Source: an uncultured Bacilli bacterium (GTDB lineage: Bacteria > Bacillota_I > Bacilli_A > RFN20 > CAG-826). From it: DNA of 5,311 nucleotides. The notes beneath the pieces were generated by a model. That model saw only the letters and a list, made by a program, of their open reading frames with translations, was not told the DNA's origin and did not search any database. Each line of letters begins with the position of its first letter. The first letter of the stretch is position 1. Shown in pieces: positions 1 to 5,311 of this stretch. A program made the translations under genes and the position numbers. Where the stretch lies: NCBI GenBank assembly GCA_944342125.1, contig CALVMF010000077.1:1-5311 (forward strand), given 5' to 3'.

Positions 1-98
1 CTTATTACTAAGTACAACTTGGATTTGACTATGAGGTTTCTTTACGAGACCACCTCTACGGACTTTCACCGATTAGATATGTAACATGCCTGTCACAC
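1..98 (-). mobile_element. 5' end of a group IIC (bacterial class C) self-splicing intron, cut by the window edge
   Basis: Read on the minus strand from position 98, the sequence opens with GTGTG, the conserved 5' end of group II introns, followed by GGCATG. Next comes a small stem CGG (71-69)/CCG (61-59) around TGAAAGT, then a second stem GAGGT (56-52)/ACCTC (37-33), then AGTCAAATCCAAG. The order and spacing match, from memory, the start of the Oceanobacillus iheyensis group IIC intron (GTGTG, GGCATG, GGGTGAGAGTCCC, paired AACTGT/ACAGTT, GCAAGG), with stems kept by paired changes. The first base lies directly after the T-run of a hairpin terminator, the typical group IIC insertion site. Only the beginning of domain I is visible; the rest of the ribozyme, any reverse-transcriptase ORF and the 3' splice site would lie to the left. 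Whether it is intact or a remnant cannot be told. The identification is by motif and context, not by a model search. Confidence 0.75.
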
Positions 99-133
99 AA
101 AAAAGAGTTGTTTCTTTACACAACCCTTTTTTT
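99..133 (-). terminator. Rho-independent terminator, likely end of the nrd transcript and intron insertion target
   Basis: The stem pairs GTTGT (107-111) with ACAAC (120-124) around an 8-nt loop. After one A/C mismatch (106/125) it continues with G105-C126 and an A-run (99-104) facing a T-run (127-133). On the minus strand the hairpin ends in TTTTTT, followed at once by the intron's GTGTG. The A/T symmetry makes it potentially bidirectional, but no plus-strand gene is seen to its left. It lies about 200 nt past the nrdB stop. Because the intron was placed immediately behind the T-run, termination upstream of it should be preserved. Confidence 0.75.
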
Positions 134-334
134 CTATCACCTAAACTTTAGTGACGTTAATAAGCTCGCAACTTATTCTCTTTTTCTTGTAGCTTTAATT
201 ATATTTTCGCTACCTTCTTTAATTCGAGATTTCTTTATCTCTATGTACTTATTTTTTACACCAGATTTCTTAAAAAATCAAGCGTTGAAGTCAAAAAATG
301 TACTAATTCTTAAAAAAGTAAAGTTTCAACGATA
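134..334. other. Gene-free interval between nrdB and the terminator
   Basis: No ORF with a credible start, ribosome site or recognisable protein was found on either strand. On the minus strand the nrdB frame continues after its TGA (335-337) through further TGA codons at 326-328 and 278-280 to a TAA at 173-175. The 3' part of this read (about 176-277) gives a lysine- and glutamate-rich stretch with no usable start codon. It could be a decayed gene end or simply AT-rich trailer sequence. Confidence 0.5.
283..331 (-). repeat. 7-bp inverted repeat with a wide loop just past nrdB
   Basis: CGTTGAA (283-289) is perfectly complementary to TTCAACG (325-331), separated by 35 nt. On the minus strand the 3' arm is followed within a few bases by a run of six T (272-277). 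It begins 4 nt after the nrdB stop codon. This could be a weak terminator or an mRNA 3'-end stem, but the long AU-rich loop makes a classical terminator unlikely. The hairpin at 99-133 is a better candidate. Confidence 0.3.
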
Positions 335-1396
335 TCATAAATCGTCTTTAATTGTACTAGATTTTGCATATGCAGTATTTCTAGCTTCAAAGAAATCGGT
401 TTTTATCATGTTTGCATCACTATATTTAGAAACCCAACTCATACTTTCTGGCTCATGATCATATCCATCAAATAATTTATCAAGTCCAATTGATGTACTT
501 CTAAGATTACCTAAATATTTAATATAGTCTTTAACCATAGTTTCGTTTAATCCAGGGATTTCATTTCCAATAATATACATTCCCCGTTCAATTTCTTGAT
601 TACAACCTTCAATAAGCATATCTTTTAAGATTTGTTCGTTTTCCTTAGTAAATAATTCTGGTTCTTCTTTTCTTAATTCTAAAATAATTGATCTAAATAA
701 CCGTAAATGAGTATTTTCATCTCTATTTATATAACGAATATTTTGTACTGAACCACTCATTTTGTTATTTCGTGCTAAATTATAAAAGAACATAAAACCA
801 CTATAGAAATAAATCCCTTCTAAAATATAATTTGCAATTAGTACTTTTAAGAAATTAAAAGGATGTTTATCTTCTAAAAATGAATTATAGGCATTACCAA
901 TAAACTCATTTCTTTTTAAAAGATGTTTATCATCTTTCCATTGATAAAGGATTTCGTTTCTTTCAAATGGTGAACAAATGGTATCAAGCATATAAGAATA
1001 GGCTTGAGAATGAATTGTTTCTTGGAAACATTGAATATTTAAGCACATATTAACTTCGTTAGCTGTTATATATTCACCAATATTTGGTAAATTTGCTGTT
1101 TGAAGTGAATCAAGGAAGATTAAAAATGAAAGAATTTTATCGTAGGCTCTTTTTTCGGCTGGGGTTAAAGCTTTACGATAATCCTTAACATCTTGATTCA
1201 TGTTAATTTCTTCTGGAATCCAGAAATTATTCATGGCTTGACGATACCAATTAGAAACCCAAGGATATTTCATATTGTTAAAATCATTAAGATTAGTAGT
1301 ATTTCCACCAATCATTCTTCTTTTGCTAATTTCAATATCTCCGTTTGGATTAAATAGTTGTTTTTTAGGCATTAATTCATCTAATTTAATTGACAT
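335..1396 (-). CDS. nrdB: Class Ia-type ribonucleoside-diphosphate reductase, beta (R2) subunit
   Basis: This 353-residue cytoplasmic protein is the small subunit of class I ribonucleotide reductase. It houses the di-metal centre and tyrosyl radical that start nucleotide reduction in NrdA. Aligned by eye to E. coli R2, all ligands are present: D96 in FLDSLQ, E126 and H129 in ETIHSQAY, E193 in ILEGIYFY, E227 and H230 in NRDENTH. Y133 matches the radical Y122, so this is not a tyrosine-less (Chlamydia-type) R2. W59 in NFWIPEE and D226 match the radical-transfer residues W48 and D237, and Y343 may stand for Y356. The tail ends in DDL, acidic as expected for docking onto NrdA, but is short. The ATG is preceded by GAAAGGAAAC (1401-1410), with about 8 nt after the AGG. 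The stop is TGA. It lies 82 bp downstream of nrdA, probably co-transcribed, with a possible promoter of its own in the gap. Confidence 0.96.
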   Translation of the reverse strand: MSIKLDELMPKKQLFNPNGDIEISKRRMIGGNTTNLNDFNNMKYPWVSNWYRQAMNNFWIPEEINMNQDVKDYRKALTPAEKRAYDKILSFLIFLDSLQTANLPNIGEYITANEVNMCLNIQCFQETIHSQAYSYMLDTICSPFERNEILYQWKDDKHLLKRNEFIGNAYNSFLEDKHPFNFLKVLIANYILEGIYFYSGFMFFYNLARNNKMSGSVQNIRYINRDENTHLRLFRSIILELRKEEPELFTKENEQILKDMLIEGCNQEIERGMYIIGNEIPGLNETMVKDYIKYLGNLRSTSIGLDKLFDGYDHEPESMSWVSKYSDANMIKTDFFEARNTAYAKSSTIKDDL

Positions 1397-1416
1397 ATTT
1401 GTTTCCTTTCATAAAT

Positions 1417-1482
1417 TAGTAGTTTTCTAGTAAATATTTAGTAGTTTATAAGTATGTTTCAAGTACATTACAAGTTGATTAA
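1417..1482. repeat. Six degenerate 11-bp direct repeats filling the nrdA-nrdB gap
   Basis: Plus-strand units start at 1417, 1428, 1439, 1450, 1461 and 1472: TAGTAGTTTTC, TAGTAAATATT, TAGTAGTTTAT, AAGTATGTTTC, AAGTACATTAC, AAGTTGATTAA. AGT at unit positions 2-4 and T at position 8 are invariant; position 1 is T or A and position 5 is A in five of six. The last unit runs over the nrdA stop codon. The first three units also contain an 18-bp near-palindrome (1427-1444) centred on AAATATTT, with one mismatched pair. The exact 11-bp phase puts every unit on one face of the helix, as expected for a cooperatively bound regulator. NrdR is an obvious candidate from function, but its usual boxes are paired 16-bp palindromes and the fit is poor. 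Confidence 0.65.
1445..1473 (-). promoter_or_regulatory. Candidate internal promoter for nrdB
   Basis: On the minus strand TTGTAA (1473-1468) and TATAAA (1450-1445) are separated by 17 nt and resemble sigma-A -35 and -10 boxes. The predicted start is near 1438, about 40 nt before the nrdB ATG. The three best 11-bp repeat units would then lie from about -6 to +22, a repressor-like position. In such AT-rich DNA promoter-like hexamers occur by chance, so this is tentative. It would allow R2 to be made independently of nrdA. Confidence 0.4.
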
Positions 1483-4001
1483 CTTGCGCATCCTTCACAT
1501 TCTTCTACTTCTAAAGACTTACTTCTAACATAATAAATCGTTTTAACTCCGTTTTCCCACGCTTTGATATAAAGATCTAAAATTTGACGCATTGAAAATT
1601 CGGTCGTTATGTATAAGTTAACGCTTTGAGCTTGGTCGATGTGTCGTTGTCTAGCACCAGCTGCCCTAACGCTATAAATTTGATCGACTTCATGTGCGCT
1701 TTTATAAAAAGATAAATTATCTTGACTTAGTTCAGGAGCAACACGAGGAATCATTTCACCTTTTTTCTCTTCATAAAAGAATGGTTTCATTATCGGATCA
1801 ACGCCAGCACTTGTTCCAGCGATAATCGATGTTGATGAAGTTGGTGCAATAGCTAAAATATAGCCATTACGAATTCCATATTCTTGAACGCTTCTCATCA
1901 AATCAATCCATTCACTAGATGTATATCCGCGTAAGCTAAAATAATTTCCGTTTTGCCAATCGCTTCCTTCAAATAATGAATATTTACCTTTTTCTTTTGC
2001 TAGTTCATTACTTGCCTTAATCGAATAAAAATTAATTTTTTCAAAAAGTTTATCAGCATATTGAATATGCTCTTCACTTTCCCATCTAATTCTCTTTTTG
2101 GCTAACAAATGATTGTAGCCACTTACACCAAGACCGATTGAACGATATTTTTTAGTTGTTAATGATGCATATTCTAAAGGATACATATTAATATCGATTA
2201 CATTATCTAAAGCACGAATTGCTGTTTCAATTGTAGTTTCAAGTTTTGCATTATCATCAACATCAATATTTCCTAAACAGAGAGAAGCAAGGTTGCAAAC
2301 AACAAAATCTCCGGATTTTGCTTCTTCAACTACTACATCATCTCCATCTTTAGTTTTAACGACCTTTGTTTTTATATCAGAAATCGAAGATGTATTTTGA
2401 GCGATTTCAGTACATAAATTAGAGCAATAAATAATTCCACGATGTTTATTAGGATTCATTTCATTAACAAGATCTCTATTAAAGGCAAATGGCGTTCCAG
2501 TTTCAACAGCTGATTTAATAATTAATCTAACAATTTCTTTAACTGGAATCTCTCTTTTATGAATTCTTTCGTCGTTTACGCATTCAAAGTACTTATTTTC
2601 CCATTCTTGACCAAAATAATCTTCTAAATGGTATCCTCTTACTTCATAAATTTCTTTAGGATCCATTAAGTACCACATGGCACTTATATTGTCTCTAGCC
2701 AATTTCCAAAAATAGTTTGGATAGCAAATAGCTGGAAAGACATCATGCGCTTTCATCCTATCATCGCCATTATTTGTTCTAATTTGTAGAAATTCTGGTA
2801 AGTCTTTATGCCAAACATCTAAATAGCAAGCGACCGCGCCTGACCTAACTCCAAGTTGATCAACAGCTACTGCGACATCATTAACTATTCTAATCCAGCG
2901 AATAATTCCACCTGCAGCACCCTTAAATCCTCTAATCGTTGATCCATTAGCACGAACTTTTCCAAAATATAGGCCCATTCCTCCACCATACTTAGAAACA
3001 GTGGCAAAATTTGTAATGGATTTAAAAATGCCATCTAAGGAGTCATCTACAGTGTCGATGAAGCAACTTGAAAGTTGATGAAATGGTTTTCTTGCATTTC
3101 CCATTGTTGGAGTAGCAAGCGTAAATTCAAATTTAGAAAGCGAATCATAAAATCTTTTTACCCAGTGGAGCTTATCTTTTTCATTCATCGCTAGATGCAT
3201 AGAAATGGTAAGCCACATCTCTTGAATGCTTTCTAAAACTACACCATTATGGTCTTTAGCGAGGTATCTTTTAAGTAACAATTCAAAAGAAGAATAATTA
3301 ACTAATTTATCGCGCGATTTATTAATAAACTTTTCGCATTCATCGATTTCTTCTTTAGTATATTTTTCTAAAAGAAATGTTCCATAAATATCATGATCAA
3401 CTAAATATTTGATTTTTGAATATAGATTTGTGATTCCAAGTTCTTTTTGTGTATTTTTTAAACGTGTTAAAAATGAAAAATTATAGAGTCTAGAAGCAAT
3501 GTATTCCCATTTAGGTGCTTCTAAACTTGTTAATTCACTAGCAGCACGAATTAAAGCACGAACCTTTTGCTCTTCTTTCATGTCACTAGTTAAAAAACTT
3601 TTAAACTTGTTTAAAAGTATCCTTAAAGAATATTGATCTTCAGAAAAATCTCTTTCGATACCTTTTAAAATAGAACGTAAATCTAAAGAGCTAATTAAAG
3701 AAACTAATTCATTTCGATACTCTCTTTTTTCTTTTCTTACGTTACGATAAAGAATATAACTTTTAGCACATTCAAAATAGCCTAATTCCATTAAACTTTT
3801 TTCAACTAAATCTTGAATATCTTCAACGGAAGGTACTTCTTCTTTACTAATTAAAGAAATCACTCTTTCAACAATTCTTTTGATCTCACTATCTTCTACT
3901 TTTTGGTTGACTGATTTAAAAGCTTTAGAAATTGCTTTTTCAATTTTTTCACTTTTAAACTCTTCAACTTGACCATCTCTTTTTTTAATAATATCGCTCA
4001 T
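1479..4001 (-). CDS. nrdA: Class Ia-type ribonucleoside-diphosphate reductase, alpha (R1) subunit, with ATP-cone
   Basis: This 840-residue cytoplasmic catalytic subunit reduces ribonucleoside diphosphates to deoxy forms with the NrdB radical. Residues 3-92 form an ATP-cone (KRDGQVEEF near the start), the allosteric on/off domain, so dATP inhibition is expected. The R1 N-terminal domain follows at about 183-275, then the ten-stranded barrel. Active-site residues by comparison with E. coli are C313 (LSSCFI) and C569 (VVCNLASL) as the redox pair, and N528, C530 and E532 in SNLCTEI, with C530 the thiyl-radical cysteine. Y823-Y824 match the radical-transfer tyrosines. APTSSTS (719-725) matches the substrate-phosphate loop. 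C835 and C838 near the C-terminus are the shuttle cysteines that pass electrons from thioredoxin or glutaredoxin. A TTG 30 nt upstream (4029-4031) would add ten residues, but the ATG at 4001 has a good ribosome site and starts the ATP-cone naturally. The stop is TAA. nrdB follows after 82 bp. Confidence 0.97.
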   Translation of the reverse strand: MSDIIKKRDGQVEEFKSEKIEKAISKAFKSVNQKVEDSEIKRIVERVISLISKEEVPSVEDIQDLVEKSLMELGYFECAKSYILYRNVRKEKREYRNELVSLISSLDLRSILKGIERDFSEDQYSLRILLNKFKSFLTSDMKEEQKVRALIRAASELTSLEAPKWEYIASRLYNFSFLTRLKNTQKELGITNLYSKIKYLVDHDIYGTFLLEKYTKEEIDECEKFINKSRDKLVNYSSFELLLKRYLAKDHNGVVLESIQEMWLTISMHLAMNEKDKLHWVKRFYDSLSKFEFTLATPTMGNARKPFHQLSSCFIDTVDDSLDGIFKSITNFATVSKYGGGMGLYFGKVRANGSTIRGFKGAAGGIIRWIRIVNDVAVAVDQLGVRSGAVACYLDVWHKDLPEFLQIRTNNGDDRMKAHDVFPAICYPNYFWKLARDNISAMWYLMDPKEIYEVRGYHLEDYFGQEWENKYFECVNDERIHKREIPVKEIVRLIIKSAVETGTPFAFNRDLVNEMNPNKHRGIIYCSNLCTEIAQNTSSISDIKTKVVKTKDGDDVVVEEAKSGDFVVCNLASLCLGNIDVDDNAKLETTIETAIRALDNVIDINMYPLEYASLTTKKYRSIGLGVSGYNHLLAKKRIRWESEEHIQYADKLFEKINFYSIKASNELAKEKGKYSLFEGSDWQNGNYFSLRGYTSSEWIDLMRSVQEYGIRNGYILAIAPTSSTSIIAGTSAGVDPIMKPFFYEEKKGEMIPRVAPELSQDNLSFYKSAHEVDQIYSVRAAGARQRHIDQAQSVNLYITTEFSMRQILDLYIKAWENGVKTIYYVRSKSLEVEECEGCAS

Positions 4002-4008
4002 CTTTAAA

Positions 4009-4016
4009 TTCCTTTC
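4009..4016 (-). promoter_or_regulatory. Ribosome binding site that fixes the nrdA start
   Basis: The minus strand reads GAAAGGAA, with 9 nt between the AGG and the ATG at 4001. The same GAAAGGAA precedes nrdB. This favours the ATG over the in-frame TTG at 4029-4031, for which the site would fall inside the coding sequence. Confidence 0.8.
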
Positions 4017-4021
4017 GCTTA

Positions 4022-4073
4022 ATCTTATCAAATATCTTGCTTAATAAAATCTTGAAAAATTTCTAATACTCAA
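4022..4073 (-). promoter_or_regulatory. Candidate nrdA promoter region, two alternatives
   Basis: First option: an extended -10, TGATAAGAT (4030-4022), with no good -35. It predicts a start near 4015 and a very short leader beginning at the ribosome site. Second option: TTGAGT (4073-4068), 18 nt, then TTTTAT (4049-4044), predicting a start near 4037. The shared repeat element at 4086-4107 lies just upstream of the second option. Neither option is strong and only one, or neither, may be used. Confidence 0.35.
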
Positions 4074-4085
4074 AAAAGCCAATAT

Positions 4086-4107
4086 TAGTAGTAAACTAGT
4101 AGATATT
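4086..4107. repeat. Two 11-bp repeats upstream of nrdA, same motif as in the nrdA-nrdB gap
   Basis: The plus-strand units are TAGTAGTAAAC (4086) and TAGTAGATATT (4097). They match the consecutive units TAGTAGTTTTC and TAGTAAATATT at 1417-1438 at 18 of 22 positions, in the same order and phase. Flanking bases are also alike (AT before, T after). The element ends 84 bp upstream of the nrdA ATG and lies just behind the phosphofructokinase promoter. Inference: a shared binding site for a regulator of both nrd genes. Confidence 0.6.
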
Positions 4108-4110
4108 TTT

Positions 4111-4139
4111 TTGTAAGCAGCGATAAAACTTGGTAAAAT
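4111..4139 (+). promoter_or_regulatory. Promoter of the phosphofructokinase gene, predicting a leaderless mRNA
   Basis: TTGTAA (4111-4116), a 17-nt spacer and TAAAAT (4134-4139) preceded by TG (4131-4132) make a sigma-A promoter with an extended -10. Seven bases past the -10 is position 4146, the A of the ATG. No purine-rich ribosome site precedes this ATG. A 6-bp inverted repeat, TGGTAA (4131-4136)/TTACCA (4141-4146), overlaps the -10 and the start codon and could be an operator. Confidence 0.7.
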
Positions 4140-4145
4140 CTTACC

Positions 4146-5311
4146 ATGGAAAGAAAAGAAAAATACTCATTAATATATGGTCAAAGCGGAGGACCAACTT
4201 CTGTAATTAACTCTTCGGCTTTTGGCTTATTTAAAGAAGCTCATAAACATTTAGATAAAATCGATAAAATTTATGCTATGCATTATGGCATTGAAGGTTT
4301 ACTAAATGAAGATATTATTGACCTCACAAATAAAAGTGAAAAAGAGCTAAAGTTACTTTTATCAACTCCTGGCGCTGCTTTTGGTTCAAATAGGTATAAA
4401 CTTTTAGATGAAGAAAGCGACAAAGAAAAATATGACCATATAATTTCGATTCTTAAAAAATATAATATCCGCTATTTTTTCTATAATGGCGGAAACGACT
4501 CGATGGAAACAATTTTAAAAATTTCTCGATACGCTAAAAAAGTTGGATATGAACTTAACGCTATTGGCATACCAAAAACTATCGATAATGATTTAAACGA
4601 ACTTGATCATTCACCTGGGTATCCAAGTGCTTGTCGCTATATTGCAAATTCAGTTAGTCAAATATATTTTGACGATGCAAGCTATAAAAAAGGTCGCGTT
4701 AATATAATAGAGATTATGGGGCGCAATGCAGGATGGCTCACCGCTTCTTCTAAACTTGCCTGCTTAAATGGGGCATATGTAGATTTAATCTACGTTCCTG
4801 AATCACCTTTTTCAATTTCTTCATTTTTAACCAAAGTTAAAGAAATCTATGACAAAAAAGGGCATTGTTTAGTTGTAGTTAGCGAAGGAATTCGCGATGA
4901 AAATGGTCGTTTGATTGGCACAATGAAAGAAGAAATCGACACATTTGGACACACCCAACTTGGAGGAGTGTCGGTTTATTTATCTAAATTAGTATGCGAC
5001 AAATTAAATATTAAAACACGTTACATTGAATTATCGCTTCTTCAACGCTCAAATGCGGTTTTACCTTCTTTAATTGATATAAAGGAAGCTATGAAAGTTT
5101 CAAGCGTTGCTTTAAAAGCTGTCTTGAAAGGAAAAAGTGAAAAAGTTATTGCAATTAAAAGAGTATCCACTTCGCCTTATAAAGTTAAGTTTACATTGGT
5201 ACCTATCATTAAAATCGCTAATAAAGAAAGATTATTACCTGAGCAATTCATTAATTCCACGCATGATAATATTAACGATTCATTTATTAATTACGCTTAT
5301 CCTTTTTTAAA
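4146..5311 (+). CDS. 6-phosphofructokinase, pyrophosphate-type by signature, 3' end outside the window
   Basis: This cytoplasmic glycolytic enzyme phosphorylates fructose 6-phosphate to fructose 1,6-bisphosphate; PPi-dependent members do so reversibly. 388 codons are visible without a stop, close to the roughly 400-residue length I recall for this family, so little is probably missing. Motifs: GQSGGPTSVIN (12-22) for phosphate binding; GGNDS (115-119), where D118 replaces the ATP-enzyme glycine (E. coli G104); PKTIDND (143-149), with K144 in place of G124 and catalytic D147; MGRNAGW (191-197); SEGI (246-249); FGHTQLGG (267-274); and LLQRS (298-302) for sugar-phosphate contact. Asp and Lys at those two sites are the known marks of PPi use. 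The start is certain: TAA lies four codons upstream (4134-4136), and the next Met is far past the phosphate loop. There is no ribosome site. The gene diverges from nrdA across 144 bp. ATP use is less likely but untested. Confidence 0.93.
   Translation, partial: MERKEKYSLIYGQSGGPTSVINSSAFGLFKEAHKHLDKIDKIYAMHYGIEGLLNEDIIDLTNKSEKELKLLLSTPGAAFGSNRYKLLDEESDKEKYDHIISILKKYNIRYFFYNGGNDSMETILKISRYAKKVGYELNAIGIPKTIDNDLNELDHSPGYPSACRYIANSVSQIYFDDASYKKGRVNIIEIMGRNAGWLTASSKLACLNGAYVDLIYVPESPFSISSFLTKVKEIYDKKGHCLVVVSEGIRDENGRLIGTMKEEIDTFGHTQLGGVSVYLSKLVCDKLNIKTRYIELSLLQRSNAVLPSLIDIKEAMKVSSVALKAVLKGKSEKVIAIKRVSTSPYKVKFTLVPIIKIANKERLLPEQFINSTHDNINDSFINYAYPFL

Noticed and set aside
173..337. NrdB extended by about 54 residues if TGA codons at 335, 326 and 278 were read as tryptophan
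   Set aside because: All tryptophans in nrdA, nrdB and the phosphofructokinase are TGG with no internal TGA, so TGA is a stop here. NrdB is also already full length with an acidic end.
108..458. Plus-strand 116-codon ORF with hydrophobic, leucine- and phenylalanine-rich translation
   Set aside because: It starts with TTG inside the terminator stem, has no ribosome site and runs antisense into the conserved 3' end of nrdB. The hydrophobic look is what the complement of a lysine-rich, AT-rich strand gives.
1427..1444. 18-bp near-palindrome read as a classical NrdR box
   Set aside because: The symmetric core is TAAATATTTA and lacks the conserved C and G at the expected distance from the centre. 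A paired second box at the usual spacing is not evident. The 11-bp direct repeat describes the region better.
4002..4031. TTG start giving NrdA ten extra N-terminal residues
   Set aside because: The ATG at 4001 has a well-placed GAAAGG site, and the ATP-cone begins naturally there. The TTG lies within a possible -10 region.
4075..4135. Riboswitch, such as a cobalamin or other leader RNA, in the divergent region
   Set aside because: The gap is only 144 bp and AT-rich, with no recognisable conserved riboswitch motif and no terminator hairpin before either gene.

Overview
The window is strongly AT-rich and looks like a chromosome segment of a low-GC Gram-positive bacterium, from Bacilli or the Mollicutes-related lineages (Acholeplasma-, Izemoplasma-, RF39- or Erysipelotrichia-like). 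The assignment rests on base composition, GAAAGGA-type ribosome sites and a pyrophosphate-type phosphofructokinase. All tryptophans in the three genes are TGG, no gene contains an in-frame TGA, and nrdB ends on TGA. The standard bacterial code therefore applies, which argues against Mycoplasma or Spiroplasma. The exact genus cannot be read from the sequence.

Layout, left to right. Positions 1-98 hold, on the minus strand, what appears to be the first 98 nt of a group IIC self-splicing intron; the rest lies outside the window. It abuts a hairpin plus T-run (99-133) that is the likely terminator of the nrd transcript, which is the known kind of target site for group IIC introns. Positions 134-334 have no supportable gene and contain a weak inverted repeat. 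nrdB (335-1396) and nrdA (1479-4001) follow on the minus strand. They encode the radical-generating and catalytic subunits of an aerobic class I ribonucleotide reductase, with all metal ligands, the radical tyrosine and the catalytic cysteines present. On the plus strand, diverging from nrdA, a PPi-type 6-phosphofructokinase gene starts at 4146 and runs off the right edge.

The nrdA-nrdB gap is filled by six degenerate 11-bp repeats (wAGTA...), one per helical turn. Two further copies sit upstream of nrdA, between the divergent promoters. The two best-matching adjacent units are shared by both sites, which suggests a common operator for both nrd genes. The phosphofructokinase gene has a well-formed promoter whose predicted start site is the A of its ATG, so its mRNA may be leaderless.

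Functionally, NrdA and NrdB form the complex that makes deoxyribonucleotides for DNA synthesis. The phosphofructokinase acts in glycolysis. Their adjacency shows no pathway link beyond a shared 144-bp divergent control region.
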